DNA of 64,000 bases from an uncultured Clostridia bacterium (GCA_946500295.1 CAMMVF010000012.1:1-64000); one strand, 5' to 3'. Shown: positions 28,993 to 40,665, counted from the first letter of the stretch. Notes: generated by a model from the letters alone, not told the origin. Translations and numbers: made by a program.

Positions 28993-31443
28993 TTATAGTA
29001 TGGATTCCGGGTTTACATCTACATACGCCGTAACTGAATTGTAGCGACTGAGTTTGCCAAATTCTATGAGTACCGCTGAGAGCAAGGCTCTGAACTCTCT
29101 GCTGTTTTTGTATTTCAGTACGGTTTTATATCGGAATTTATTGCTTACCTTTTTCACCGTCGCCGATGTCGGACCGAGCACACGCAGCGGGAGGCTCGGA
29201 TAATCTCTCCTTGCGGTTTCACATAAAAGCTTTGTACATTCACGGGCGGCGTTGGCGGTTTTCAACTCATCAGTACCGACAAAGCCTATCATACAGATAT
29301 CCGAAAACGGCGGATAGAGCAAAGCCCGTCTCATAGATATCTCAGTGTTGTAAAAAGCAATATAGTCCTGCTGCGAAGCAAGGTATATAACGTGGCTGTC
29401 GGGGGTGAAGGTCTGGATAACAGCCGAACCGGGATTTGAACCTCGTCCCGCCCTGCCCACAACCTGTGTAAGCAGAGAAAAGCTCCTCTCAAAGCTGCGG
29501 TAGTCGTCGCTGTACAAAAGCTGGTCTGCTGACAGCACACCTACCAAGGTGACATTTGGAAAATCAAGTCCCTTCGCCACCATCTGAGTTCCCACCAATA
29601 TATCATATTCGCCGTTTTTAAAGGCATTTAGCAGTCTCTCATGTGAATTTTTCCTCATGGTTGCATCTGCATCGAGTCTCAGTACTCTGGCGTTTGGCAG
29701 TAGAGTGCTAAGGGTTTCCTCCGCCTTTTGTGTACCCGTACCCGAAAAGCGAAGCCCGTGCTCGTGACAGTTCGGACATTCATCCGTAAGAGCTATTGAG
29801 TACCCGCAGTAGTGGCACATCAAGCGGTTATTCGCCGAGTGGAAGGTCAGCGAGATCGAGCAGTTGGGGCAGGTGACAACCTCCTTGCAGTGTCGGCAAG
29901 CGACAAAGGTATTATACCCACGTCTGTTTAAAAGAAGTATGGACTGCCTGCCTTCATCTAAATTATCCTGAAGGCTTTTCAGCAAGGCCGAGGAGATGAG
30001 AGTCCTATTCCCCTGCTCCTGCTCAATATTCATATCAGCAACCATAACAGGCGGCAGAGTAGCCGAGCCGTAACGGTGATTAAGGGTGAAAAGTGAGTAT
30101 ATGCCACGGCGAGCCTTGTAGTAGCTTTCAATACTCGGCGTTGCCGAGCACAAAAGCAACATACAGGAATTTTCCTTACAGCGGAATTTCGCTACCTCTT
30201 TGGCATGATAGCGAGGCGTATTTTCTGATTTATAAGTATATTCCTGCTCCTCGTCCATTACAATAAGCCCGAGGTTTTGAACAGGGGCGAAAACTGCGCT
30301 TCGTGTGCCTATGGCTATCATAGCCCTGCCCGACCTCACTCTTTTCCACTCGTTAAGCCTTTCCCCCAGCGACAGTGCGCTGTGAAAAACGGCTACACCG
30401 CTGCCCCAGCGAGACTTGAAAAGGGATATCATCTGCGGAGTAAGGGCTATTTCGGGAACCATGACAATTACTCCCCTGTCCTCAGCTACAGCCTTATCGA
30501 CAAGCTTCATAAAAACCGAGGTTTTACCCGAGCCCGTAACTCCATGAAGCAATGAAACACAGGGCTTGCCCTCGTCATATTTTTTGCACAAGCCCATAAA
30601 GGCTCTGTTTTGCTCTTCTGTAAGTGTAATTTCACCTACCTGCGGCTGAGGCTCGTCCTCTGTGCTCAAAATCACCTCACGCTCATAATAGCAGGCGATG
30701 TTTTTCTTAACCAGAGCGTCAACCACAGCCTTCGTATAGCCGGTGAAGTAAATTATCTCCTTTAAGGACACCTCCCCAGCCATTTTCAGCAGCTTAACCA
30801 CCTCAGCCTGCTTCGGGCTCAGGTTTTGTTCGTCGCAATCGGAGCAGAGACCGACCATTTTCTCACTTGCGTCCTTGATTTTACGCACTGCGTTTTCGCA
30901 GGTAACTAAAGCGCCGATTTCACAGAGATTTTTTATTATCGGGCTGTCCTGAGAAAGCTCAAACGCCGAGCAAAGCTCTCGAATATAAATCGGCTTGCCG
31001 CGCTTTTTTAAAAAAAGCAAAATCGCCTGCTCGGTATCGCCGAGGATATCAAAGTCGTTGAATCCCGGATTTAGCGAGCAACTCTCCTCGATTTTATAAT
31101 TAAAGCCTGCCGGGAGCATTGCCTTTACAGCTTCATAGTAGGTGCAGAAAAACTGCTTTTTCATAAAGCCCGCAAGGGCTAAAAGCTCACGGGAGAGCAA
31201 AGGCTCGCTGTCGAGCACGGATATAATTCCCTTGAGCTTTACGCCCTCCGCTTCATCCAACCTTCCGTATGAAAACACTATGCCCTGTCTGGGTCTTTTA
31301 CCTCTGCCAAAAGGGACTAACACACGGCAGCCGACTAAGGCTTCTCCCTGTCCGGGCTTAGCTTCATAATCAAAAAGCTTATCAAATCCAAAGGCGGCGT
31401 TTTCAACCGCCACCTTGAAAATTTTTCTGCTATTATCAGTCAT
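28993..31443 (-). CDS. priA: Primosomal protein N' (replication restart helicase)
   Basis: [38 protein letters not shown] zinc motifs, [14 protein letters not shown]. Confidence 0.96.
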   Translation of the reverse strand: MTDNSRKIFKVAVENAAFGFDKLFDYEAKPGQGEALVGCRVLVPFGRGKRPRQGIVFSYGRLDEAEGVKLKGIISVLDSEPLLSRELLALAGFMKKQFFCTYYEAVKAMLPAGFNYKIEESCSLNPGFNDFDILGDTEQAILLFLKKRGKPIYIRELCSAFELSQDSPIIKNLCEIGALVTCENAVRKIKDASEKMVGLCSDCDEQNLSPKQAEVVKLLKMAGEVSLKEIIYFTGYTKAVVDALVKKNIACYYEREVILSTEDEPQPQVGEITLTEEQNRAFMGLCKKYDEGKPCVSLLHGVTGSGKTSVFMKLVDKAVAEDRGVIVMVPEIALTPQMISLFKSRWGSGVAVFHSALSLGERLNEWKRVRSGRAMIAIGTRSAVFAPVQNLGLIVMDEEQEYTYKSENTPRYHAKEVAKFRCKENSCMLLLCSATPSIESYYKARRGIYSLFTLNHRYGSATLPPVMVADMNIEQEQGNRTLISSALLKSLQDNLDEGRQSILLLNRRGYNTFVACRHCKEVVTCPNCSISLTFHSANNRLMCHYCGYSIALTDECPNCHEHGLRFSGTGTQKAEETLSTLLPNARVLRLDADATMRKNSHERLLNAFKNGEYDILVGTQMVAKGLDFPNVTLVGVLSADQLLYSDDYRSFERSFSLLTQVVGRAGRGSNPGSAVIQTFTPDSHVIYLASQQDYIAFYNTEISMRRALLYPPFSDICMIGFVGTDELKTANAARECTKLLCETARRDYPSLPLRVLGPTSATVKKVSNKFRYKTVLKYKNSREFRALLSAVLIEFGKLSRYNSVTAYVDVNPESIL

Positions 31444-31645
31444 TTACGTCCGGTTCAAGAATACTGTAGCGGTGCTGTTTGAAATCCTCAATAGCGAGAA
31501 GCACCGGCTTTTTGTCAGTTACGATTTTATCTCTTTCAAACTCGGCTGCAATCTCTCTCGCTCTTTTTGCCACTGCAACTACCAAAGCGTATCTTGTAGT
31601 TCTGTTTGCAAGCATATCTTCAATCGAGGGTCTTATCATGTTCAT
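31436..31645 (-). CDS. rpoZ: RNA polymerase omega subunit
   Basis: MIRPSIEDMLANRTTRYALVVAVAKRAREI. Confidence 0.93.
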   Translation of the reverse strand: MNMIRPSIEDMLANRTTRYALVVAVAKRAREIAAEFERDKIVTDKKPVLLAIEDFKQHRYSILEPDVND

Positions 31646-31647
31646 AA

Positions 31648-32250
31648 TCAAAAATTCTCCTTTATATATTCACTCATATTTTTACTTTTCAGCTTGTCGG
31701 TATCTATTATACTGAAAATATCACTGACACATTTACTCATTTCACCGCAGACAACCACATAGTCGTATTCGGGAGCGTATTCAAGCTCCTGCTGAGCCTG
31801 CTCCAATCTTTGAAGGATGACCTCCTCTGCCTCGGTACCTCTGCCGCGAAGCCTCTTTTCCAAGGACTCCTTATTCGGCGGAATTAAAAAGATAGAAACT
31901 GCATCCTCAATGATTTTTTCCACCTGAGCTCCGCCCTGAACATCGATTTCGAGGATGATATCATCGCCATTTTCGGTACAGCGCTCGACATAGTCTTTTG
32001 GCGTACCGTAATAATTGCCGCAGTAGCAGGCATATTCAAGCATCTCGCCGTTTTTAACCTTTGACTCGAACTCATCCTTAGTCAGGAAAAAATAATTCTT
32101 TCCGTCAACCTCGCCCGGTCTGGGGGCTCTGGTGGTGGCAGAGATTGAAAGCTTAAGCTCAGGTCTTTCCTTCAGCATAGCCTCAACCGTAGTTCCCTTG
32201 CCCGAACCTGACGGACCGGAGATAACTATAACGCTTCCCTTTTTATTCAT
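31648..32250 (-). CDS. gmk: Guanylate kinase
   Basis: [37 protein letters not shown]. Confidence 0.96.
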   Translation of the reverse strand: MNKKGSVIVISGPSGSGKGTTVEAMLKERPELKLSISATTRAPRPGEVDGKNYFFLTKDEFESKVKNGEMLEYACYCGNYYGTPKDYVERCTENGDDIILEIDVQGGAQVEKIIEDAVSIFLIPPNKESLEKRLRGRGTEAEEVILQRLEQAQQELEYAPEYDYVVVCGEMSKCVSDIFSIIDTDKLKSKNMSEYIKENF

Positions 32251-32497
32251 CCTTCTCCTCCTTGACTTTTGCGCTCTTATTCTCAAAGCTTTCAGCCGTC
32301 TTTGCCGAAAGAACTATCATATTGCTGTCCGTGATTATGACCGCCTTGGTCTTTCTTCCGTAGGTGGCGTCAACCACACTGCCTCTGTCCTTTGCGTCCT
32401 GAACCATTCGCTTTATCGGCGCAGAATCGGGGGAGACTATGGCAACTATCTTTTCAGCATTTACGAGGTTTCCGAAGCCTATGTTTAAAAGTCTCAT
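32243..32497 (-). CDS. remA: RemA/DUF370 family regulator
   Basis: [53 protein letters not shown]. Confidence 0.92.
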   Translation of the reverse strand: MRLLNIGFGNLVNAEKIVAIVSPDSAPIKRMVQDAKDRGSVVDATYGRKTKAVIITDSNMIVLSAKTAESFENKSAKVKEEKDE

Positions 32498-32508
32498 ACC
32501 ATCAACCT

Positions 32509-33387
32509 TTATTCAATATTCTGAATCTGCTCTCTAATTTTTTCAAGCTCGCCCTTTATCTCCACTACCGTATGTGCAAGCTGGGCATCCTGAACCTTAG
32601 AGCCTATGGTGTTTGCCTCACGGTTCATCTCCTGGAGTATGAAGTCGAGCTTTCTGCCCACCTGACCGTCGCTGTTAAGCATTATGTGCATCTGGTCGAT
32701 ATGGCTTCTGAGCCTGACGGTTTCCTCAGCTACGGCGACCTTGTCGGCAAAAATTGCCGCCTCGGTGAGGATTCTCTGCGGGTCGATATTTACCCCCTGC
32801 AAAACCTCCTTCAGCCTTTCCTCAAGCTTTGTGCGGTATCTATCGACTGTCTCGGGGGATTTTTTCTCGACAAATGATACAAGCGAAAGGACCTCGCGGC
32901 TGCGGTTTAAAATATCCTCCTTGAGCTTCTCGCCCTCTATCTCCCTCATAGAGATAAAGCCCTCTAAAGCCCCATCGAGTACTTCCCGCACACTCTCCCA
33001 AACCTTTTCCTCGTCCTCGGGTTGCTTGTGTACGGTGAAGATATCGTTGAATCTGGTGAGATCGCTCAGCATAATCTCACCGCCAAGGTCGTAAGTTTGC
33101 TTTAATTCCCTCAGCGCTGCGGCATAGCCGCCTGCTAAGGAGTGATTTACAGACACCTGTACTTGTTCATCCTCTTTGTCGGAAATTGAGACGTAAACGT
33201 CTATCTTCCCTCTGGAGACACAGCCTTGAATATGGGATTTAAGCCTTTCCTCCAAAAAGGAAAAGCCACGTGAGATTCGGCTGTTGAATTCAAAGTATCT
33301 GTGATTTACCGACTTTATCTCAACGGTGATTTCACGGCCGTCGAGCTTGCGCTCACATCGGCCGAAGCCGGTCATGCTTTTTATCAT
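32509..33387 (-). CDS. yicC: YicC family protein
   Basis: [45 protein letters not shown]. Confidence 0.95.
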   Translation of the reverse strand: MIKSMTGFGRCERKLDGREITVEIKSVNHRYFEFNSRISRGFSFLEERLKSHIQGCVSRGKIDVYVSISDKEDEQVQVSVNHSLAGGYAAALRELKQTYDLGGEIMLSDLTRFNDIFTVHKQPEDEEKVWESVREVLDGALEGFISMREIEGEKLKEDILNRSREVLSLVSFVEKKSPETVDRYRTKLEERLKEVLQGVNIDPQRILTEAAIFADKVAVAEETVRLRSHIDQMHIMLNSDGQVGRKLDFILQEMNREANTIGSKVQDAQLAHTVVEIKGELEKIREQIQNIE

Positions 33388-33502
33388 TTCATCATCCCTA
33401 TCAAATTGGCAAAGTACGCCAGTTTATATGTATTTATATTCTATCATTCTTTTTAGTCAAATGCAAGACGGCGGAGGGATAATTTCAGTATGAAATTTTA
33501 TG

Positions 33503-33531
33503 TTGACACGCGGAGACCAGAATAATATAAT
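33503..33531 (+). promoter_or_regulatory. Consensus sigma-A-type promoter for PadR gene
   Basis: TTGACA (33503-33508), 17 bp, TATAAT (33526-33531). Confidence 0.85.
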
Positions 33532-33535
33532 TATA

Positions 33536-33548
33536 TTACTATTAGTAA
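33536..33548 (+). promoter_or_regulatory. Candidate PadR operator palindrome
   Basis: TTACTA-T-TAGTAA directly after the -10 element. Confidence 0.5.
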
Positions 33549-33558
33549 CACATGGTAG

Positions 33559-34107
33559 GTGAACAACACGGACAAGATAATCCTCGGTCTGCTCATGCTT
33601 CAGAGCAGGACGATATACACCCTGAGAGAAAGAATCGGCAAAGGACTTAATCTGATGTACAGCAGCAGCACAGGAAGTATTCAAGCGGCGCTGAAAAAGC
33701 TGCTCGCAGGCGGATACATAAAATCGCACCAAAAAACTGAAGGCGGTCGAAAGAAAAGGTACTATTGTATTACCGACTTGGGCAGAGAGCGTTTTCTTGA
33801 ATGGGTAAACTCCCCCATGGACGGTGAGAACTTCAAAAACCCCGAGCTTGCTAAGCTTTATTTCATGGGTATGTCCGACAAGGCGGCGAGAATCAGAAAC
33901 ATAAGAGATTATATTCAAAAGCTTGAACAGAAGCACGAGGAGCTAAGGCGGATATGCGAATTTGGCGAAAGCTATGAGCCGCCCTCAGGCGGCGAGGAAA
34001 TAGCAAAGTTTCAGCTTCTGAGCGCACGCTATGGTAGAGATATGATTAAGTTCAACATAGACTGGTTCCAAAAGCTCTGCGATGAAATGGAGGAAGAAAA
34101 TGATTGA
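33559..34107 (+). CDS. PadR family transcriptional regulator
   Basis: GTG start; LGLLMLQSRTIYTLRERIGKGLNLMYSSSTGSIQAALKKLLAGGYI, GGRKKRYYCITDLGRERF. Confidence 0.9.
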   Translation: MNNTDKIILGLLMLQSRTIYTLRERIGKGLNLMYSSSTGSIQAALKKLLAGGYIKSHQKTEGGRKKRYYCITDLGRERFLEWVNSPMDGENFKNPELAKLYFMGMSDKAARIRNIRDYIQKLEQKHEELRRICEFGESYEPPSGGEEIAKFQLLSARYGRDMIKFNIDWFQKLCDEMEEEND

Positions 34108-34885
34108 GAAACGACTCGACAGCTCGCCGATAGTTTACTATACTGACGGCTGTGATTCCAGCGAGTGGGTATTGTTTTTACACGCCGCATTTGTAAATCA
34201 CGAGATGTTCAAAAAGCAGTTTGAATATTTCAAAGGGAGAGTAAATATACTCGCTATTGATATTATAGGTCACGGAAAATCAACCGATGCAGGCAAGAAC
34301 GACAGTATAGAGAGAATGTCCGAATGGATTAGCTCAATTTTAAAGGCAGAAAAAATCAAGAAGCTTCATATAGTCGGGATTTCCCTCGGCTCGGTGCTCG
34401 CTCAGGACTTCGCAAATAAGTATCCAGAGGCTGTAGCCTCGCTCGCCTGCTTCGGAGGATACGATATTAATAATTTTGATTCCAAAATGCAAAGGGGCAA
34501 CGGCTTAGCCCAGCTGAAAATGATAATCAAGGGGCTGATATCCGTAAAATGGTTTGCAAAGGATAACAAAAAAATATCAGCATATACGCAGGCGGCTCAA
34601 GAAGAATTTTATGAGATGAATATCAAATTTAAAAAGCGGTCGTTTATGTATTTGTCTTCGCTCGGCTCTATGGTAAATAATTACAAAACCGAAGCGAGAG
34701 CTTATCCTCTGCTGATAGGCTGCGGTGAGCACGACATCCCGATGGAGCACGAGGCTGTGAAGCAATGGGCACAAGGAGAGCCAGGCTCTGAAACAGTGGT
34801 TTTCAAGGGAGCAGGACATTGCGTAAACATGGATAAACCCGAGGCGTTTAATCAATATATGGAAAGCTTTTGGAAAACAGTGTAA
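34100..34885 (+). CDS. Alpha/beta hydrolase
   Basis: VGISLGSVLAQDFA nucleophile elbow, GAGHCVNMDKPEAFN; start overlaps PadR stop. Confidence 0.9.
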   Translation: MIEKRLDSSPIVYYTDGCDSSEWVLFLHAAFVNHEMFKKQFEYFKGRVNILAIDIIGHGKSTDAGKNDSIERMSEWISSILKAEKIKKLHIVGISLGSVLAQDFANKYPEAVASLACFGGYDINNFDSKMQRGNGLAQLKMIIKGLISVKWFAKDNKKISAYTQAAQEEFYEMNIKFKKRSFMYLSSLGSMVNNYKTEARAYPLLIGCGEHDIPMEHEAVKQWAQGEPGSETVVFKGAGHCVNMDKPEAFNQYMESFWKTV

Positions 34886-34980
34886 AGCTTAATTATAATG
34901 ATTAAGAAATGCGGCAGGACATATTACACGGAGAAGAAAGCAAGATATTAATAGGTAAGCTTATAACTCGGAGGTAATTG

Positions 34981-35955
34981 ATGAAAAAGATATTATTGAT
35001 AACAACCGGAGGAACGATTTCCTGCGACAGCACCCAAAGCGGGCTTGCGCCGCAGCTTGACGGAGAACGGCTGCTCAGCTTTATAAGTATTGATAATGAC
35101 GTTCAAGTTGAGGTGGACGACCTTCTGCTTTTGGACAGCACTGCGATTAAGCCGGAGCACTGGGTGAGGATAGCTGAGAAAATAAAAAGCTCAGAAGAAG
35201 AATACGACGGCTTTGTAGTCACGCACGGTACGGACACCATGTCGTACACCGCCGCTATGCTATCGTTTTTGCTCCTCGGCTTTAGCAAGAGCGTGATAAT
35301 CACAGGCTCTATGAAAGCGATGATTGAGGATAACAGCGACGCCACTGTAAACCTTGAAAACGCAGTAAGAGCGGCTAAAAAAGCTCCAAGAGGAGTATTC
35401 GTGCTATTTGGCAGCAGGATAATGAGGGGAATAGATTCATACAAGCTCAGCACAGAGGATTTTGACGGGTTTATCTCCCCCAAGAGCAATTATGCAGGGG
35501 CAGTGAAGGACGGTGAGCCTGAATTTTTCCCGCTTGAGAATATTGATGATTGTGAAATTGAAAGTGCGGTCACAAAGCTCAGCGCCAAGGTGGGCGCTGT
35601 GATGATGCTGCCCGGAGAGGGCTGTGAAATCATAAAAAAATATACCGAGCTTAGATATGACGGAATAATTGTTATCGCCTACGGCACGGGAGGCTTGCCC
35701 GACAAGGAATGGGAAACAGCGCTTAAGGGGGCAAGTCAGGCAGGTATCTGCCTTGCTATGGTGTCGCAGTGCAGGCGCGGAAGAATTGATACGGACAGAT
35801 ATTCGGTTGGCGGCGGACTGCAAGAGCTCGGGATTATATCCTGCCGCGACATGGGACTTGAAACGGCTTACTGCAAGCTTTTGTGGCTTTTGAGCCGTTT
35901 TGATGATACCGCCAAGATAAAAAGGCTGTTTTCCCTGAGCCTGTGCGGAGAGTAA
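34981..35955 (+). CDS. ansA: L-asparaginase (type I)
   Basis: ILLITTGGTISC, VVTHGTDTMSYTAAM. Confidence 0.93.
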   Translation: MKKILLITTGGTISCDSTQSGLAPQLDGERLLSFISIDNDVQVEVDDLLLLDSTAIKPEHWVRIAEKIKSSEEEYDGFVVTHGTDTMSYTAAMLSFLLLGFSKSVIITGSMKAMIEDNSDATVNLENAVRAAKKAPRGVFVLFGSRIMRGIDSYKLSTEDFDGFISPKSNYAGAVKDGEPEFFPLENIDDCEIESAVTKLSAKVGAVMMLPGEGCEIIKKYTELRYDGIIVIAYGTGGLPDKEWETALKGASQAGICLAMVSQCRRGRIDTDRYSVGGGLQELGIISCRDMGLETAYCKLLWLLSRFDDTAKIKRLFSLSLCGE

Positions 35956-36001
35956 GGAATTTACTATCTTGTCTAGGACAGCTCGTGCTTTGCTCCGGTA
36001 C

Positions 36002-36118
36002 GGGGAAGCTCCTGCGCAGCCGGATGTGGGAATATACTAATCACGGCTGTGCAGCGGTTCTCCGTCACGACAGGAATTTTTAAAGCGCAGTTGTACTCCG
36101 CCGGAGAACCGCTTCCCC
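36002..36118. other. Complex nested inverted-repeat element; candidate structured RNA or palindromic element
   Basis: Outer GGGGAAGC (36002-36009)/GCTTCCCC (36111-36118); TGCGCAGCCG/CGGCTGTGCA hairpin; GCGGTTCTCCG (36054-36064)/CGGAGAACCGC (36102-36112). Confidence 0.6.
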
Positions 36119-36242
36119 CTTCTCTGACTTTCGCAAAAGCCTGATGCGCCAAATTAACGCCGCAAACTTGCAAAGAAAGATGAAATATGCTAGAATGAAA
36201 TGTACAACATGAAACAAGACAGATTCGGGAGGAAAAATTTTT

Positions 36243-36977
36243 ATGTCTGGACATAATAAATGGAGTACCATTAAACAGAAAAAGGGCAAAAACGACGCCG
36301 CCAGAGCCAAGATTTTCACCAAGATAGGCAGAGAGCTTGCCGTGGCTGTTCGTGACGGCGGAAGCGCAGACCCGAGTGTAAACTCGAAGCTTCGCGACTG
36401 CATAGCCAAGGCAAAGGCAAACAACGTGCCCAACGACAACATTGAGAGAATCATCAAGAAGGCCTCCGGCGAGGGCAACACAAACAACTACGAGGCTATT
36501 ACATACGAGGGCTACGGTCCGGGCGGAATCGCGGTAATCGTAGAAACCCTTACAGACAATAAAAACCGCACAGCTGGAGACGTTCGCCACTACTTTGATA
36601 AAAACGGCGGAAACATGGGTACACCTGGATGCGTAACATTTATGTTCGAGAAAAAGGGCGTATTGATTATTGACCGTGAGGAAACCGAACTTGACGAGGA
36701 CAAGGTCATGGAGGACGCTTTAGAGGCGGGAGCTTCCGACTTCCAAGCTGACGACGATGTATTTGAAATCTACACCGAGCCCGAGGACTTCTCGGCAATT
36801 AACGAGGATCTCACCTCAAAGGGCTACACCTTTGCCTCCGCTGAGGTGGAGATGGTTCCGAGCACATACACAAAGCTTACTGACGAGGAACAGCAGACCA
36901 AAATGCAGAAGCTTCTCGACATGCTTGAAGACAACGATGACGTTCAAAACGTCTGGCACAACTGGGAAATGGAGTAA
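36243..36977 (+). CDS. yebC: YebC/PmpR family (TACO1-like) protein
   Basis: [31 protein letters not shown]. Confidence 0.96.
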   Translation: MSGHNKWSTIKQKKGKNDAARAKIFTKIGRELAVAVRDGGSADPSVNSKLRDCIAKAKANNVPNDNIERIIKKASGEGNTNNYEAITYEGYGPGGIAVIVETLTDNKNRTAGDVRHYFDKNGGNMGTPGCVTFMFEKKGVLIIDREETELDEDKVMEDALEAGASDFQADDDVFEIYTEPEDFSAINEDLTSKGYTFASAEVEMVPSTYTKLTDEEQQTKMQKLLDMLEDNDDVQNVWHNWEME

Positions 36978-37021
36978 ACTTTACGGGGCGGGCGCTAAGC
37001 GCTCGCCCCTTTGGGTAGATT

Positions 37022-38011
37022 ATGAGAGAGATAATTATAGAAAAAAACGACGCAGGTCAGCGGCTGGACAAGTTTCTTTTCAAACGCTTCCCCACCCTGC
37101 CTAAGTCTATGGCGTATATGTACATAAGGAAAAAGTGCATAAAGGTTAACGGCAAAAAGCCCGACATAGAGCAAAAGCTGAAGCAGGGCGACGTCATAAG
37201 GCTGTATATCAAGGACGAGTTTTTTAACGCTCCAAAAAGTCAGCCGCATTACGACTTTTTAAAAGCCCCTAAGTCGCTCAACATTGTATATGAGGATGAA
37301 AACCTGATTATTATTGACAAGCCGCAGGGGCTTATCGTCCACCCCGACTCGAACTATCACTTTGACAGCTTGGTATCGAGACTAAAGCATTATCTGTACG
37401 ACAAGGGCGAATACGACCCTAAGCAGGAGCAGAGCTTCGCCCCGGCTTTGGCAAACAGGATCGACCGCAACACAGGCGGACTTGTAATAGGAGCAAAAAA
37501 CGCCGAGGCTCTGCGAGAGCTTAATCTTAAAATCAAGCAGAGAGAAATCCAAAAGCTCTACCTGTGCATAGCTCACGGCCGCTTTAAATCCAATGAAGGC
37601 ACGCTGGTTTCCTACATGACCAAAAACGAGAAAAAGAACAAGGTCACGCTCTCCGACAAGCCCTCCCCCGGTGCGAAGCAGGCTGTGACAAAATATAGAG
37701 TGATGAAGTCGGTAGAATTTGTAGAAGAATTTAAAGATACAAGCGTTTTAGAGATTGAGTTAATAACGGGCAGAACCCACCAGATAAGGGCGCAACTGGC
37801 GCAAATCGGACATCCGCTTTGCGGAGACATAAAGTACGGTAAGCATGAAAACCAAAAAACCGAGTTTAAGTACCAGGCTCTTTACTCGTATGCATTAAAG
37901 CTTAAAGAAACTGAGAGGGAAAATATCCTCTCCTACCTGGAGGGCAGAGAGTTCAAGTTGGACTGCTTGTACCTTGCGATGAAAGACGGTATTCTTGGTT
38001 TGCATTTGTAG
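37022..38011 (+). CDS. RluA family pseudouridine synthase
   Basis: S4-like N-terminus; ANRIDRNTGGLVIGAK, GRTHQIRAQLAQIGHPLCGD. Confidence 0.94.
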   Translation: MREIIIEKNDAGQRLDKFLFKRFPTLPKSMAYMYIRKKCIKVNGKKPDIEQKLKQGDVIRLYIKDEFFNAPKSQPHYDFLKAPKSLNIVYEDENLIIIDKPQGLIVHPDSNYHFDSLVSRLKHYLYDKGEYDPKQEQSFAPALANRIDRNTGGLVIGAKNAEALRELNLKIKQREIQKLYLCIAHGRFKSNEGTLVSYMTKNEKKNKVTLSDKPSPGAKQAVTKYRVMKSVEFVEEFKDTSVLEIELITGRTHQIRAQLAQIGHPLCGDIKYGKHENQKTEFKYQALYSYALKLKETERENILSYLEGREFKLDCLYLAMKDGILGLHL

Positions 38012-38075
38012 CCCATGCAATGTCAATTTTATCTTACACAACGGCTGCTGTATTACATTGATACAGCAGCTATTT

Positions 38076-39119
38076 TCAGCTCATCGCCTGAGCAAAGGTA
38101 TATTTTGTCTTATCCCAGTTCAGAGCAATATCAAAATACTTGTTATAGTCGTAGAGATTCATGCTTTCGGTTACACTGTCGGTACGAACAAGCTCAATGC
38201 ACAATCCCGGCTTACCCGAATAATAACGAAACCAGTTTTCCAGTCCACCTCCGTACTCATTAACATCAGTAGTGGCGGAACACAGGTAGTAGCCACAGTT
38301 ATCACGAAGCCCTGACGCGAGCTCATAGTCACCGCTGACTGCTCCATTAGCGCTGTCTTTCCAATAGATGCAGTTTCCGACAATGTGCATATCCAAAAGC
38401 CACTCGAAATTATTATCCCTGCAAAGCCGAATTATATTTTTCGTCTCCATTTCACTTTCTGCAAACTCTCCCTTCTCCCTTGATTTATCTGTTATACTGT
38501 TCCAGTAAAACGGGAAATTCGCATTCAAATTAACGCCGTTGGCGTTTCCTCTGTAATAATATCTGTCAATATAACCGGACGAGTTTATCGGGAGCTCATT
38601 GTTATTGCAGATGTCGGTTCCGTCTGGATTCGCCATGGGAATGATATATAGAGTATATTCGCTCAACAGTTCCTTAATATTGTAATCTCCGTAATATCCT
38701 GAGCTTGAATAGCAGGCTTTGCAGTATTCCTCAACACTCAGCAGAGTAAAATTTATAGTGACGCCTTCACGCCCGTGTATTCCTGCAACAATGCAGGCTT
38801 TTTTTCTCCCGTTACCCAGCTCAATCAAAGGAATATTCTTTTCCCTCTTGCTTTTGCCGATGGACGAAACCTTTATCAAATCAGGATAGCTTTTGGCAAG
38901 TAGGGATATATCCTTTTCCACCTGTTCAGAGGTGTAAAATCTATTCCTGTTTATTATAGCTGCCGACTCCTTACCACCAACACTCACGCCGCTGTATGCT
39001 GTAATTGAAGATAAATCGGATATCACTCTTTCTGATTGAGCTAATTTCTCCGCCGAGGGTGAAACAGCCAACTGACAGATCAATAGTATCACCAACACCG
39101 ATAAAAGCTTTTTTCTCAT
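38076..39119 (-). CDS. Secreted M14 zinc carboxypeptidase
   Basis: Signal peptide; IVAGIHGREGVT, PMANPDGTD, LDMHIVGN. Confidence 0.87.
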   Translation of the reverse strand: MRKKLLSVLVILLICQLAVSPSAEKLAQSERVISDLSSITAYSGVSVGGKESAAIINRNRFYTSEQVEKDISLLAKSYPDLIKVSSIGKSKREKNIPLIELGNGRKKACIVAGIHGREGVTINFTLLSVEEYCKACYSSSGYYGDYNIKELLSEYTLYIIPMANPDGTDICNNNELPINSSGYIDRYYYRGNANGVNLNANFPFYWNSITDKSREKGEFAESEMETKNIIRLCRDNNFEWLLDMHIVGNCIYWKDSANGAVSGDYELASGLRDNCGYYLCSATTDVNEYGGGLENWFRYYSGKPGLCIELVRTDSVTESMNLYDYNKYFDIALNWDKTKYTFAQAMS

Positions 39120-39321
39120 TTTTACACATCCCGCAGATTTTAAGCCCGCCGAGGTTTAGCTCACCCGACTTCAAGATTGGTACAAATATTTTGCCCAGAA
39201 TAAAGATAATTTTTCATTTGGTGTTTCATTTTTATTACACTAAAAATGAAACAGAACAAATTTTCTAAATAGTCTTGACCAAGAGAGAGTGCGAAAATAT
39301 AATTTTTTTGAGGTGATAAAT

Positions 39322-40602
39322 TTGGATACTGCTTTATTGATTATAACGGCTGTTATGTCAGTTTTTTGTCTTGGCTGTCTTATTGTATTAATTCTAAAAT
39401 TCAACCAAAAAAACAAAACAAACGATCAAGGCAAGGCTTTGGAGAAAATTGAAAGCCGTCTCGATTTGATAGAGAAGTCAAGCTCTGAACTGAGGCAGGA
39501 AGTTTCATCCATTATTCAAATTAGCATAAAAAATATGGGCGATATCCTGTCCCAAAGCCAAAGGGTGGGAGACGAGGGGCAGCTGCAGCGGCTGAGCCAG
39601 CTGGAAAACCGACTAAAGACCTTCTCACTCGAAAACGAGCAAAAGCTCGAAAACATCAGACAGAGTATGGAGCTCAGGCTTACAGAGATTAAGCGTGAAA
39701 GCTCGGATTCTCTTGAAAGAATGAGAAAAACCGTAGATGAAAACCTTCAAAAAACTCTGGAGGAAAAGATGACCCGTTCCTTCGCTTTGGTAAATGAAAG
39801 ATTAGAGCAGGTGTACAAGGGCTTAGGCGAAATGCAAAGCCTCGCCACTGGCGTCGGAGATTTAAAGAAGGCTCTGACCAATGTAAAAACAAGGGGTGTA
39901 ATCGGCGAATTACAGCTCGGAGCAATTTTGCGCGAGGTACTCTCCCCTGAGCAGTACGAGGAAAACGCTGTTACCAAAAAGGGCAGTAAAAATTATGTAG
40001 AATTTGCCGTCAAGCTTCCATCAGACGACGGAGATTTTATATATCTGCCGATAGACTCAAAATTCCCCGGAGATACATATTCATCACTTATGGAGGCATA
40101 CGAAAGCGCCGACAAGGAAAAAATTGAAACTGCCAGAAAGCGGCTTATATCAATCCTTAGCAGTGAGGCTAAGGATATAAATGAAAAGTACATTGACCCG
40201 CCAAACACAACAGATTTTGCCATTATGTTCCTGCCCTTTGAAGGGCTGTATGCTGAGGCAATAAACAGCGGAGCGGTGGAAACTCTGCAAAGGAAATACA
40301 AGGTCAATATCGCAGGTCCAAGCACAATGGCAGCACTTTTAAACAGCCTGCAGATGGGCTTTAAAACCTTAGCCGTGCAGAAGCAGAGCGCTCAGGTATG
40401 GAAGATATTAGGCAGTGTGAAAACCGAATTTGACAAATTTAATGATATACTCCTTCTCACTCAGCAGAGAATTGAGCAGGCAAACGCCGAGCTTGATAAG
40501 CTTGTTGGAGTGCGCACCCGACAAATACAGAGAAGTCTGGCGCAGCTTTCAAATATTGACGAGATAGCAGAAGGGAACAAGAACAGCAAAACAGAAAAGT
40601 AA
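39322..40602 (+). CDS. rmuC: DNA recombination protein RmuC
   Basis: N-terminal TM, coiled coil, RGVIGELQLGAILREVLSPEQYEENAVTKKGS, PIDSKFPGDTY. TTG start at 39322 with RBS GAGGTG. Confidence 0.92.
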   Translation: MDTALLIITAVMSVFCLGCLIVLILKFNQKNKTNDQGKALEKIESRLDLIEKSSSELRQEVSSIIQISIKNMGDILSQSQRVGDEGQLQRLSQLENRLKTFSLENEQKLENIRQSMELRLTEIKRESSDSLERMRKTVDENLQKTLEEKMTRSFALVNERLEQVYKGLGEMQSLATGVGDLKKALTNVKTRGVIGELQLGAILREVLSPEQYEENAVTKKGSKNYVEFAVKLPSDDGDFIYLPIDSKFPGDTYSSLMEAYESADKEKIETARKRLISILSSEAKDINEKYIDPPNTTDFAIMFLPFEGLYAEAINSGAVETLQRKYKVNIAGPSTMAALLNSLQMGFKTLAVQKQSAQVWKILGSVKTEFDKFNDILLLTQQRIEQANAELDKLVGVRTRQIQRSLAQLSNIDEIAEGNKNSKTEK

Positions 40603-40620
40603 AACCGAATAGATGAATTT

Positions 40621-40665
40621 ATCCCCCCAATCAGGCAATACTCATAGTAAAGCCTTAGGGGGGAT
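40621..40665 (+). promoter_or_regulatory. Leader hairpin overlapping the sigG ribosome-binding site
   Basis: ATCCCCCC (40621-40628)/GGGGGGAT (40658-40665) with inner AGGC/GCCT; sigG ATG at 40670. Confidence 0.65.

Noticed and set aside
35973-36590. 205-aa minus-strand ORF across the ansA-yebC gap
   Set aside because: Mostly antisense to yebC and the palindromic element; no recognisable domain.
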